Shown: positions 32,083 to 43,455 of the stretch, piece by piece | How the letters are laid out: the number at the start of each line of letters is the position of its first letter | Numbering within the stretch: the first letter of the stretch is position 1 | Origin: Taudactylus pleione | Taxonomy: Eukaryota; Chordata; Amphibia; Anura; Myobatrachidae | Direction of reading: 5' to 3' | DNA length: 64,000 bases | Assembly (NCBI GenBank): GCA_031769625.1 | Contig: JAUIMM010000643.1 | Coordinates: 2,049,501 to 2,113,500 of the forward strand | The notes under the pieces: model-generated | Told to the model about the DNA's origin: nothing | What the model saw: the letters and a program-made list of their open reading frames with translations, nothing else | The model's database searches: none | Program-made: the position numbers and the translations under genes

Positions 32083-33265
32083 GTATGGATTGTATAGCAT
32101 AAACAACTATTGTCTTAACAACCACAACCCAGTAGGTTGTGTGCTTCGCCCGATCTTCGCTGTTTTTTTCGGAAGGGTTTTGTTTCTTTGCTATCTCTGA
32201 AAATATCAGATCCTCCATGACATTCTGTCATTATACGGCTTTCCTTAATTGTCCATAACATACACAAAAGCTGGCTGGGCTGATGCAGGGTGGAGTGCAT
32301 CTTATTATGAGTCGGACGCAAGTCTAAAAGTGGACACATGCCGCGCTTATCAGCGTATTGTGCATAACACATATGCACCTTTGACGGAAGATACGAGAGC
32401 ATCTGGTTCGCTCTTTGCATGGCCGTATCTCTGTCCGTCAAATGAGAGTATGTTTGCAAACTGGTGGTAGTGTATAGCCAGACATCCGTCCTTGTCTGCT
32501 ATGTGTGTACAGAGAAATTGCATCTCTGTTTCTGATGGGTTTTTTCCACCCGGCATAGGGTAGGTGTAAGGGTCTATACTAGTGATGGTGGTTGCGGCTG
32601 TGTACAGAAAAACAGTGGGTGGTGCGACCATACGCTTTGAGACGGATGCTCACCATACATACGGTAGTAAATCTGGACATCCGTAGTTGCAGTTGCTTTG
32701 CGCCCGTACAAGAATCAGGCCTATCAGAGTGTGTGTATTTGTGCTTTGCATTCTCCGGAACTTTGCAGAGTCGTACGCATTTACACTTGCTACTGAAGGA
32801 GCATAACTGTGCTGGGGTATTGTAACGTACACCAGATACAGTGGGGGCGGGTTGACACATCAGCAGAGTTGGACAGAAGTTAAACGCACCAGTTTTCACA
32901 CCTACCTTTTGCACCAAGTGTAATCTGCTGCAAGTGCACATTTATGATAATACTGAGTATCCAACGAAGTATACTGATAGACAGTGGATGCACTGCAAAG
33001 ATTCGTCTATGTATGCATCCAGGCTAATATACTCTGTATCAGCCTCATTGTGTTTTACATATACATCCTGGCTAATATACTCTGTATCAGCCTCATTATG
33101 TTTTACATATACATCCTGGCTAATATACTCTGTATCAGCCTCATTGTGTTTTACATATACATCCTGGCTAATATACTCTGCATCATTGTGTCTTACACAT
33201 TACTGCAGAAGCCAAATATTATTTGTTACATTATGTAGTATATTCTATTTGTTTTTTCTGGACAG
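32083..33265. other. NSD3 intron of 1.2 kb between PHD1 and PHD2
   Basis: Unique DNA with an element of multi-hairpin-type wording (32280-32725, 'gcatagggtaggtgtaagg' and right end AAGAATCAGGCC; a similar phrase occurs at 41170-41345) and a 48-bp tandem repeat (about 33020-33190) shortly before the exon at 33266. Confidence 0.6.
33015..33190. repeat. 48-bp tandem repeat, about 3.6 copies
   Basis: The unit begins GGCTAATATACTCTGTATCA and continues 'gcctcattgtgttttacatatacatcct'. Copies are nearly identical, with a truncated last one. The array ends about 75 nt before the exon at 33266. Confidence 0.9.
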
Positions 33266-33463
33266 GCCTCCACACCTGCTTCTCCTGCAAGATTCCCAGT
33301 ACCAGTGTAAAGCGCTGCTCTGTCTTATCATGTGGCAAGTTTTACCATGAAGCTTGTGCACGGCAATATTCTGCAACCGTCTTTGATTCCAGGGGCTTCC
33401 GGTGCCCACATCACTGCTGTAGTTCCTGCACCGCTGACAAAGATGTCTACAGATCTTGCAAAG
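33266..33463 (+). CDS. NSD3: NSD3 exon: PHD2 and start of PHD3
   Basis: 198 nt, phase 1 in and out (acceptor CAG 33263-33265, donor GT 33464). It encodes 'HTCFSCK' and the second finger: Cys pairs in CFSC and [11 protein letters not shown], the 'YHEAC' ligands, 'GFRCPHHCC' and 'SSC', then '[10 protein letters not shown]'. This matches human NSD3 PHD2 ('CFSCKVSGKDVKRCSV' and 'CGKFYHEAC'). All expected Cys/His ligands are present. The donor GTGACC is weaker than consensus. Confidence 0.95.
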
Positions 33464-33885
33464 GTGACCAGGGCTGGAGAGATGCATTTATCCACATATG
33501 TGCATACTGAAGACCAGTATGTTTCCTATTCATTTACTGATTAGGGAATGATTCATGGAAGCACTCCTCTCCTGTACAATGGATAAGCTCACATAGTAAC
33601 TTCCTCCCCTGAGTCTTGCACGCATAGACTGTGTATGACAAAATGGTGACCGTATTAGATCAGGGCTTGTTTCTGTAAAACGAATGGATATTGAGGGCAA
33701 TTCATATGCTGAAAGAGCCCGTGCAATATGTTCAAACACAGATTGGGGTGCAATGAAGGGGCAAAAAAAAAATACAATAAATCTGGTTACTTATTATTGA
33801 GTGCATTAGCTTTATTCCTTAAGGTAACTGCTATGAATAAAACTTCTGCACTTATAAGCTTGAATTGCTGCTTGTGCCTATTAAG

Positions 33886-34606
33886 CCAGCTACACATCAG
33901 AACAATGTGCAGCCGGCCGATCCGACAGTTGATGGGACCCTGCATCGTGTGGTGCATACACACTTGCACGATGCAGGGGGCAACGGTGTGCATTCCGCAG
34001 CATGGCATCGTACACAATAGACCTCATTCAGAGCCGCTCGCAAAAAGCGAGCGCTCACTCTGAATGAGGGCGGCCGCTTTTTTTTTTTTTTAGCCGGAAT
34101 CCTGGCCGCTCGCTAAGCTGTGGGTGACCACCCACAGCTTTTGCAAGTGGCCAGGTGATGGTCGCGACCATCGGGCTTGCGACGAAACCCTTGTGGTAGG
34201 GTCTCCTCTGCTGCAAGCGCCAGTGAGCTTCCTGCTCTAATAGAGCAGTAAGCTCACTACTGACACAAACGGCAGGCGTTCCATCAGGAATGCCTCCGTT
34301 TGTCCATCCACCCCCCCCCTCCCCGCCTACAAAACAGGGCGAGATGTCGATCAACATCGACAGCCGCCCCGTTTGTAGCAAGCCCCGGAGCGAGTGAATG
34401 TCTCATTCGCTCCGGGGCTTGCGCATGCGCGGCGTGTGCGCAGTGCCCCACCAACGACCCGCTTGCGAGCGGGTCTGAATAAGGGACAATATCTTCTGAT
34501 TGACCATGCAGCACGACCAATCAGAAGATAGCACATGGAACAGCAGGTCTTATCGTTCCGATTTGCCCGGGAAAGACAGATATCGTTTAAGTTTGTACCC
34601 AGCTTA
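33886..34606. mobile_element. Foldback element hosting MH3
   Basis: Left TTAAGCCAGCTACACATCAG and right GTTTGTACCCAGCTTAA form an inverted repeat around MH3. The inside includes 'gcatcgtgtggtgcatacacacttgcacgatgc', a strong stem (about 33942-33977), and 'aatcagaagata'/'tatcttctgatt' near 34488-34529. Non-coding. Confidence 0.6.
34019..34485. mobile_element. Multi-hairpin element MH3
   Basis: Flanked by ACAAT on both sides (34014-34018 and 34486-34490), a 5-bp duplication. Hairpin order follows MH1: the left end hairpin, GCTGTGGGTGACC... (34117-34138), GATGGTCGCGACCATC, an arm pair near 34178-34218, AGTGAGCTT/AAGCTCACT (34222-34258), AAACGGCAGGCG/CGCCGTTT-like arms, the GTCGATCAACATCGAC stem, GCCCCGGAGCGA/TCGCTCCGGGGC (34383-34419), the cgcatgcg stem and GACCCGCTTGCGAGCGGGTC (34457-34476). 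Several stems differ in bases from MH1 but stay paired. Confidence 0.83.
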
Positions 34607-34637
34607 AGACTAATTTGATGTTTGTGCAATTATATAT

Positions 34638-35680
34638 ATTGGCTCAGTTGCCACTTTTTTATTGCACCTATTACTGGATAAAACCTCCCTTTGCCCCAAA
34701 AACAGCCTGGATTTGACAAGGTGCTGGAAACATTCCTTAGAGATTCTGGCCCATGGTGACATGATATCCTCACTGCAGATTTATTGGCTGCACATTGATG
34801 CTGTGAATTTGGATTGAGATCAGTTGTCTGTGAAGACCATTGAAGTACACTGTGCTATTGTCATGTTCATGGAACCAGTTTGAGATGATGTGTGCTTTGT
34901 GTCATGTCAGGTTATTCTAATGGAAATAGCTATTAGCATAGCGGTACATTGTAGCCATAAAGAGACGCACATGATGAGCAACAATAGTAGCCTCAGGCAT
35001 TTAAAGAATGCTCAGTTGGTATAAGGGTCTTAATGTGTGGCTAGAAAACCATTTTCCAAACCGTTACACCACCAGCCTAAGCTGTTGACACAAGGCAGGA
35101 CGGATTCACGGAATACTTTTTGTAATGCATAATTTTGACCCTGCGTGTCACAACAGGAATCATGATTGTCACACCAGGCAACATGCTTCCAATCTTTAGC
35201 TGTTCAATTTTAGTAAGCCTGACAGTACTGAAACCAGTATGGTCTTCTGCTGCTGTAGCCCATTAACTTCAAGGTTCAAAGTTACTGTGAATTCCGAGAT
35301 GCCCTTCTGCATACCACTGTAATGCATACTGTAGTTATTTGAGTTAGTTAACTTCCTGTTTGCTTGAACCTGTCTGGACATTCTCCTCTGTCCTCTCATT
35401 AACCAGGTGTTTTCTGCCACAGAACTGCCGCTCACTGGATGTTTTTTGTTTTACAAACTTTGTTGTGTGTGAAAAAGCCATGAGATCAGCAGTTTCTGAA
35501 AATGTCAAACCAACCCACCTGGCACCAGTAATTATTCTGTAGACAAAGTAACTTAGATCATATTTCCTCCCCATTCTGGGGTTTGGTCTATGCAACAACT
35601 GAACCTCTTGAAATATCTGCAGTGCTTTTATACATTTCTATTAACAAGCAGGTGTGCCTCGTAAAGTGGCCACTGAGTAT
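34638..35680 (-). mobile_element. Tc1-like element, minus strand, decayed
   Basis: Right border GTAAAGTGGCCACTGAGTAT (minus-strand start) and left border TTGGCTCAGTTGCCACTTTTT (minus-strand end), the 'cactgagt' terminal motif seen in fish and frog Tc1 elements. A translated minus-strand part (about 35598-35344) gives 'MGRKYDLSYFVYRIITGARW', then 'GLTFSETADLMAFS' and 'SSERQFCGRKHLV', a recognisable Tc1 transposase N-terminus. Stops break the rest. Non-functional. Confidence 0.8.
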
Positions 35681-35724
35681 GTATGCGTGAAAAGCTTTTA
35701 ATTATATGTGCTCCTCTCTTGCAG

Positions 35725-35898
35725 GACGCATGTTACGCTGTGTGCGGTGCCCTGTGGCATATCACAGTGGAGACAGCTGTGTGGCTGCCGGCAGCCTTAT
35801 TCTCTCTTTTAGTCTCATCATTTGCAGCAACCATTCCAAACGCAGTGGGCATTCATCCTGTGCTGTTAACGTCAGCTTCTGCTTCGTGTGTGCTCGAG
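35725..35898 (+). CDS. NSD3: NSD3 exon: PHD3 and first Cys pair of PHD4
   Basis: 174 nt, phase 1 in and out (CAG 35722-35724, GT 35899). It encodes 'RMLRCVRCPVAYHSGDSCVA', 'AGSLILSFSLIICSNHSKRS' and 'GHSSCAVNVSFCFVCAR'. 'CVRC' and 'YHSGDSC' are zinc-ligand groups of the third finger, and 'CFVC' opens the fourth. Human NSD3 has almost the same phrases. The following exon (44521) inserts after 'CARG'. Confidence 0.95.
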
Positions 35899-36329
35899 GT
35901 AAGCAATGTGAGATGTTCGGTGTATGTTAGCACAGATGGGTAGTAATAATACATGGGCATGCTCTTAGAATGCTAACTCCTAAAAGTAGTAACTGATAAT
36001 AGTGTATGAGCCTACATATGTATTATCTGTAGACCCTTTAGATTTAATTATACTACATGTTTGCAAGGGATACAGCAAGGAACTGTCAATTGGGGAGGAA
36101 ATGGGTAGAGATGTAGACAGGGTGATGTTATGCTAGATAGGCATGGGAAGAAAAATTGGGTAATGCAAAGAAACGTCACATTTTTAGGGGAAGGAGAGAA
36201 ATATGGAGAAGAATGGTACACATGGAAAGGAGAGTTAAGTGGTTGCACCACATCTAATAAATGATACTAAGGCATATTTTACATGTGAGGTAAAGAATGG
36301 AGATTACATTGTACATGTGAGGAGAATGG

Positions 36330-37745
36330 GAGAGATAGGGAAGGGACGAGCACATGTCAGGAGAATGGGACAGACAAGGAGGGGCCCAACACGTGAGGAG
36401 AATGGGAGAGACGAGGAGGGGCCCAGCACATGTGAGGAGAATAAGAGACGAGTAGGGGCCCAGCACATGTCAGGAGAGACTAGGAGAGGCCCAGCACACT
36501 TGAGGAGAATATGAGAGACAAGGAGGGGCCCAGCACACGTGAAGAGAATAAGATAGACTAGGAGGGGCCCAGCACATGTCAGGAGAATGGGACAAAGAGG
36601 GGCCCAACACGTGAGGAGAGAAGAGGAGAGGCCCAGCACACGCGAGTAGACTTGGAGAAACAAGGAGGGGCCCAGCACGTGTCAGGAGAATGGGACAAAG
36701 AGGGGCCCAACACGTGAGGAGAGAAGAGGAGAGGCCCAGCACACGCGAGTAGACTTGGAGAAACAAGGAGGGGCCCAGCACGTTTTGAGAAAGGGATTGA
36801 CAAGGAGGGGCCCAGCACACGTGAGGAGAGAAAGGGATAGACGAGGAGAGACCCAGCACACCTGAGGAGAGAAAGGGATAGACGAGGAGGAGCCCAGCAC
36901 ACGTGAGGAGAATTGGAGCGACAAGGAGGGGCCCAGCACACGTGAGGAGAATTGGACAGACAAGGAGGGGCCCAGCACGTGTTGAGAAAGCGATTGACAA
37001 GGAGGGGCCCAGCACACGTGAGGAGAGAAAGGGATAGACGAGGAGGGGCCCAGCACACATAAGAAGAAAGGGAGAGATAAGGAAGAGACCATCACACGTG
37101 AGGAGAATGGGAGAGACAAGGAGAGCCTAGTACATGTGAGGTGAAAAGTAGAGACAAGGAGGGGCTTAGCACACGTGAAAGCAATGCTAGATATAAGAGT
37201 AACCCAACTCATGTGAAGGGAATGGATACAGTAGGTGAGGAGGAGCCTAGCACGTGTGGGTAACAGGAGAGGTGAGGAGGACCATGACACATGTTATGGG
37301 AATGAGAGAGATGAGGATGAGTCCAGTGCTTGTTAGGAGAATGGGAGAGGTGAGGAAGAACCCTGCACATGCTGGGGGATTGGGAGAAGTGCAGAGGATC
37401 CCATTATATGTTGGGGGAATGAGAGAGATAAGAAGGAGCACAATAAATATTAGAGGAATGGGAGAGGTAAGGAGGAACCCCGTATATGTTGTGTGAAAGG
37501 AAGAATTAAGAAAGATCTCGGTATATGTTAGAATGGGAGAGGTGAGTAGAAGTCTGGTATATGTCAAGAATAGAGGCAGGTAGGAGCACAGCACATTGTA
37601 GGAAAACGGGAGAGGTGAAAAGGAGACTACACATGGTAAGGGAACAGGAGAGGTGAGGAGGAGACGTACACATGGTAGGGGAACGGGACAGGTAAGGAGA
37701 AGCCCAGCATGTTTAGGTGAATGGGAGAGATGAGGAGGAGTATAC
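36330..37745. repeat. Minisatellite, about 36-40-bp unit, 1.4 kb
   Basis: Degenerate units built around 'gaggggcccagcacacgtgagg' and 'gaatgggagagacaagg'. Between about 36430 and 37050 the copies are close; to the right of 37100 they become longer and more diverged. A 144-bp higher-order block (36560-36702 and 36703-36780) is repeated almost exactly. All antisense open frames in it are repeat translations. Confidence 0.93.
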
Positions 37746-38194
37746 CAATTTGAGGGGAAAAATGCACCAGAGGCGCACATAAGTGAGAGAGTATAAAGTT
37801 GCAGGAGACCTGGACATGGGTTTATTTTCTACACTGGTCATTTATGTTACTTTTTCTATGTTGGGAAGTTTCATTTACATTGTTATCACATCTATAGCTA
37901 TATTTTAACCATACAGTTTTCTGTGAAATGTAAGTATGACTTTAGGTGATGCTGTATTATGCAGCATCATCAGTCTTTAATGATTTGACTATGGTTTAAA
38001 AAATTGAAAGAAAGAAAAAAAGTGCCAGGAAATGTCAGTGTGTCTGCAGTCATTCACCTTCTCCTATCTCCTATGTCCTCCTGTTTCTCTCAGGTTAGAG
38101 TTCTCTACTATTGCAAAAATACCCTACAGAATAAAGGGCGTAATGGAAGGAAATATTGATACACACAACACAAAAACAAGAATATGAGAGTTCA

Positions 38195-38358
38195 GCTGGT
38201 AAATTTACTGAGCAGCGGTTTTGGCCATTGGATTTATAAGTGCATGGATATTACATAAAAAACAGCCTGGTTTTGTATTTAATATTGTTACACCTTTAAA
38301 TCCAGTGGCCAAAGGTGCGGCAATTTTAAAGAGCTCTGCTTAGTAAATTTCCCCCCTA
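38195..38358. mobile_element. Small foldback element, GTAAATTTACT ends
   Basis: Ends CTGGTAAATTTACTGAGCAG and CTCTGCTTAGTAAATTTCCC form an inverted repeat. The inside has TTTTGGCCATTGGATTTATA against TTTAAATCCAGTGGCCAAA. Non-coding. Confidence 0.55.
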
Positions 38359-38599
38359 GGAGAGGAAAATGCATAGAAAATTGGTATAATCTGAAAGGGA
38401 AACACAAAACAGAGAACTGAGATTACTAAACAACAAAATAACATATGCTGATGTTTAGTTTAGTTACAAAGGCAACCAGGCCATTCTAAGTAACAAAATG
38501 TACTAATTGGGTTGTATAATTTTACAGCATTGACAAGATCCTACAAGTTGCCAATCTTGTTAGCGATTCAGACATTTGATAATATGCCATAGTGTTATT

Positions 38600-38802
38600 T
38601 CTAGCACCCTGCACCTGTCACAACCTCGTGCACTTGCTCTTTCCTGTCTGGGGTGTCACTCTCTACTCTGGTGCTTCTGGCACACTCAGCTGATGCAACA
38701 AACTGTTAAGATACAGACCAGTGTGTGCTAGAACCACCAGAGAGCGACACCCCAGGCAGGACAGAGGAACTGCACGGGTTGTGACAGGTGCAGGGTGCTA
38801 GA
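38600..38802. mobile_element. Foldback element, TCTAGCACCCTGCACCTG ends
   Basis: Left TCTAGCACCCTGCACCTGTC and right GACAGGTGCAGGGTGCTAGA are exact reverse complements over about 25 bases. The next inner words (CTGTCTGGGGTGTCACTCTC and GAGCGACACCCCAGGCAGGA) pair with a few mismatches. Non-coding. Confidence 0.75.
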
Positions 38803-40292
38803 ATGAACGCTCTGCCAATTTTGTACATTGTCTGAGGTGTCACTATGGCACCACCATTAACTATCAGCTGAACGAAAGAGATATCTAGATTTCATTGTAA
38901 TTAATCGAAGAGTGTCAAATTTTAACTGCTGTCTATTATACGTTCGACATTATTGTTTCTTGATCGTGGTTAGTAAATAAGATTTAAACTGAAATCTGTT
39001 TCCAGCCAGAATGTAATTCGCTTTCTGTGTATAAAGCCCTTTAAATGGTATATTAGGATGCATAGCAGAACCCTGCCACAGATATTAAAGAATGTATTAA
39101 ATTCCCTGACCAGATGCAGTCTATAGAGTCTTTTGTTCTTATTTATTCACATTCCCCTCAGTGTTTTTATTTTAACAAACTCATTGCTCATTACCTGCTT
39201 TACAAACAGCAATTACGCTTGATAACATTGCAGTGACAATTTCCAGCCGATACTATATTCTGAATGATTATGTTTGCATCTGTACACAAGGCAGTAAAGG
39301 GTCTATTTTGGATATAAAGAATACAATTGGCAAATACATTATGGATATATGAAGCCAAAAATCCACGTACTGCAAATAGTCTTTAATCCCCTAAGCACCT
39401 GGAAAGTAGAATTTGCACCATTGGGAGGCATTTTATGAGAGCTGTAACCCATAGCAACCAGGTCAGATTCTGTGGTAAATGTAATAACCTGCAAACTGCA
39501 GGCATCGGCGGGTCACAGAATTGGTAAAGCAAATATATCAAATAGTTTTATGAAAACTGATATATGTCAGTAATCAGATGCATGTCTTATTTTGTTAAAC
39601 TTACCAGAAGACACAGGCGTAAATGTAATATCCTGCACACTGCAGACATCAGTGGGTGTCTGGCCGATTTTTTTAAATAGCAAAACCAGGTGGTTTTACC
39701 TTTTAAATGATTGCTACTTTAAAACAACGGCCAGACTCACCTGGAACCTGTCGATGCTTTACCAGTTATGGAATATAATCTTTTTCTGTGACTTCATGGG
39801 GAAAGTCAGGGGCCAATAAAATATGGGAAATAAATATATATTCATAGATATGAGAAGGAAATTCTTTATTTGCTGATCTGTAAACAGCAGGCGATAGCAA
39901 AGGTTTCTTATATGAAGAGATAATAATTACTGGCCTCCCCTTCATAGCTGTAAGTCAATAACATGTAAATGAGAGATAATTTTAGGATATATAATCATGA
40001 TAAAGGTAAGCTCATTCTGCCCTGTGTAATAATGCTGAATATCTATTTATGCCACAATTCCATTGGCAGATAATGAGTTATCAAGTGTAATAGCTGCTTG
40101 ACTAATTTAGCATATTACTGCAATATTGAATAAGAAATTGGGTAATCCGTCATGGTGTCCATGTGGCTCTAGATTAACATTCCAGTGGTAAAACTCAAAT
40201 GGGTTCACTGTAACTTTCTTCTGAGGATAACATCCACCGTGCCTGTCAGTTCGTCATTGTATTTCCTGTATATCAGAAATAATAAAAGAGCT

Positions 40293-40342
<50 letters not shown>
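40293..40342. repeat. TA microsatellite
   Basis: About 24 alternating TA units in the large intron. Confidence 0.92.
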
Positions 40343-40348
<6 letters not shown>

Positions 40349-40439
40349 AAAAGGATTGTGGGGGAAGAAGTTTTAAAATATATAAAATAATAATTCTCCT
40401 ATTAGAATTTGATGTTTAGTTTTTTCGTAAATTAAAAGG

Positions 40440-40860
40440 AAGGCCCAGAACAGGCTCCCTGGGTCAAAGTTCTGCCTGGCGCACTACGCCTTGAGGTCCG
40501 ACCAGGACACCGACCAATAGACATCACAGACCAATTGCTATCCCTCTGTGAAGTTTTCATCCAAATCCATCTAGTGAAAGACCCAGAATAGGCTCCCGAG
40601 TCAAAGTTCTGCCCAGCGTATGGCAACGGGAGGTCCAACTGGAACCTCAACCCCCTAGTATGTCTTCTTGGATCCAATGTTACCACTCTGTGAAGTTTTA
40701 GTCCAAATCCATTCAGTGGGAGGCTCAGAACAGGCTCCCCGGGTCAAAGTTCTGGCCAGGGTACACCAACGGGAGGTCCGACCAGGACCCTAACCCCCTA
40801 AAATCTGGGAAGGATCCAACTGGACCACCTTGCGTTGGTTTCATCCCAATCGGTGCAGGG
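40440..40860. repeat. Three-copy tandem repeat, about 140-150-bp unit
   Basis: The words 'cagaacaggctcccTgggtcaaagttctg', 'ggaggtccgaccagga' and 'tctgtgaagttttcatccaaatccat' return at about 40441, 40578 and 40731 with many substitutions. It looks like an old local duplication. No reading frame of interest. Confidence 0.75.
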
Positions 40861-43267
40861 GTGTCCAAATGCATAACCAGATAGACAAACAAATATATAA
40901 ATAATGGGCTGCTCCTCAGTGATCCACAAAGGGTATCATATATATATTTTATTGTACAGGGCTTAATCTTTATACTGGAGTATTGTGGTGTAGAGTATGC
41001 ACACACACGCTCCAAACAAATCGAGTCGTACACCTCTCAGTCCTTTCCCTGTGACAGCTGAATGGGTGTTACTGTATAGCAACAGGTCTTACCACATAAG
41101 AAAACCATTGTGTATCTTGGGAATATAGCCATACTAGACACCAAATTCAGTTGCATCTCCTGCGCCTAGCATAGGATAGGTGTAAGTGTCGATGATGGCT
41201 GTTTTAGCGGCTGGAGTAGTGAGGCAGTGCGATTGCATAGAAGTATACGTCTGAGATTATAGTTGCAATTGTATTTTGTTCTCATTCTGCTCACTGCAGG
41301 CATCTGGAATTGCGTTTGCATTACCTGCGACTCAGAATCAGGCCCTCTATAATTCCCTCAGTAGACACTCTAACTCTTCCTATGATGTCGTTCTGATAAA
41401 GTTATTCAAAAGGATATTGAGTTACTCAAATTTAACTTTATTCCAACATCTGTAAAAATAAGAGCTCTGTTCTGAATTGATTAAAAAGCCATTAACCACC
41501 TTTTGGGGGCAGCAGGTCTTCCTTCTTTTACACATAGAAATATATCTGATATTTTTGGGGTTTAAGAGTATTTGTTTTAAATCTAGTAAACTCTGCACTA
41601 ACAGCTACCGTTGCGATAACAATGCTGGATGGTTGTATCCTGCCTTCAGAATATGTTCAGAACTGTAGTGTGTGACTGACATTAATGTGTTGCTGTTTAA
41701 AGTATAGTGAGTTTGATGAGAGATACAAAAACGATCTATTACGTACCATACTCAATTTGGCCCATTTGCTGGGCCGTGCGAAACTCTGACACCTTCCAAC
41801 TTGGACTGTTTTATGTTCTTGGCCCATGAACTTCCAAGGTGATTCAGAGCCCCTGGCAGATTCGGTGAACAGAGTTTGTTTTTTTATTTTATCTCATTGG
41901 ACTCCAAACAGAAGAAAAAAAAACTCAAATGAGAAAATCACATATGATTTCAGGGATAAAACATGTCTATTGTCTTTTTAGTCTTGTTGCTGCTAGCTCC
42001 CTGTGATCAAAATGGCTGCAGAGCCAATCAATCTTATACTGAGAGTGGCAGTGATATATTTAGTTTCACCTAGTTAGGAGTGAGAAGTTGAATATTTTTG
42101 GTAACCGTTAAATCTTTTTCTCTGAGTCTATGTGGGGACACAGCCAATGGGTTATATTTCATCCCTAGGAAGCAGAGTACTGGATAAAGAATAGCTCTTC
42201 CCTATAAACTTCTTGTTTCGCTGTCCCTACTACATTTATAAATAGTACAGCCTCAGATTTAAGAAGAAATTAAAAAAAGAAAAAAATATGAACATTTTTT
42301 GGTCCATCTACAGTAGAGGATCATGGACAATGCAATGTCCCAAATCCACCATTAATGGGAGGGAAGGATGCCTAACAGTGAAAAAAACAACTAAAAGATC
42401 TGAGGATGCAAGTCTGTTCTGCAACACTCCTGCACAAGAAGATCAAATGCCCATTATGGGTGTGTGTTAGTAAAAAAAGACTCATCCAGCAGGTGATTGT
42501 TTTTGAGGAGCCACCCCATTCCTTCCTATAACTCCAGAGGATAAACATGAAGTCCAAATTTCGGACAGTTAGATCATCAGACAGTGCCACATCCTAGGAG
42601 AGCAGCACATTTTACTTTGAGTTGTGAAGACACAAGGATGGCAGCAACTCCTGACCGAGTGAAAACCAGTGGTAACTTCAGGTTTGAACAACGAAGCCAT
42701 ATGAAATACCACCTTGAACTATGGTAAAAAGCTGCCAGCTATTTCAGTACCCTGGGCTAGGGGATGTGCCTTTCTGTCCCAGAGCTAGCGTAGTAATCTA
42801 ATATACTATTTTACTAAAGGATAAAAGAATAACTGTTACTATTGTACTTTATTAACCACATTTATTTCACTAAGTAAAAACATATTAGGTGAAGATTTAG
42901 ATGGACTCTTACTGGTGCAATGACCTATGACTGTACTTCCAGGGATCAACACTCCCTCGATTCTGTCACAACAAGTCAGCAGTAAGCATTATCGCCAGCA
43001 GTCCATGCTCAAGCTCCTTTGCCTGATCAGGGCTACTGGAGAGTGTAGTGATTTCCAGGGTATTAATTTGGTTAAAGGGTGTTACCTGCATCCTCCTCCA
43101 TCCCAGGTGGACTCTAAGAGGCTATAAATTACACAAAGGGAACATAGCTTAACTGTGGATGGAAAAGCTTGCCCTCATTGTCAGCACTCAGTCAACATTA
43201 TTACATCGCACTGAACAGAGAAGTGATGATTTGCATCAGTCCCTTCCGCATTAGAGCTTACAGTATA

Positions 43268-43455
43268 CATGCCTTACCACACCAGGGTCCATGTTGTCAA
43301 GAGCCAGTTAACACACAAGTATATGGGAGAACCTGGAAATAACCAACACGAAATATTAAAACTCCACAAAAATAGAACCCTGGTTGAAATCGAACCCATG
43401 ATCCCAGTGGCGTTAGGCAGTAATGCTAACCACCTTGCTTGCCAATACAACCATA
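43268..43455 (-). mobile_element. tRNA-derived SINE, minus strand
   Basis: On the minus strand it has an A-box-like 'TGGTTAGCATTACTGCC' and a B-box-like 'GGGTTCGATTTC', followed by 'ccctggt...tggagttttaatatttcgtgttgg' and 'aggttctcccatatacttgtgtg', wording of a vertebrate V-SINE-type tail. It reads as a SINE rather than a functional tRNA because the cloverleaf is not complete. Confidence 0.6.

Larger units (their letters stand above)
33464..35724. other. NSD3 intron of 2.3 kb, nearly all mobile DNA
   Basis: Short unique part (33464-33885), then a foldback element (33886-34606) split by MH3 (34019-34485), then a minus-strand Tc1 remnant (34638-35680), then 44 nt to the acceptor TTGCAG. Confidence 0.7.

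Noticed and set aside
36254..37780. Long antisense frames full of 'CAGPLLV' and 'CWAPP' repeats
   Set aside because: They are translations of the minisatellite in frames that happen to lack stops; the unit varies in length and no protein family is recognisable.
43330..43450. Possible tRNA gene on the minus strand
   Set aside because: Box A and B words are present but there is no full cloverleaf, and the following tail is that of a SINE.
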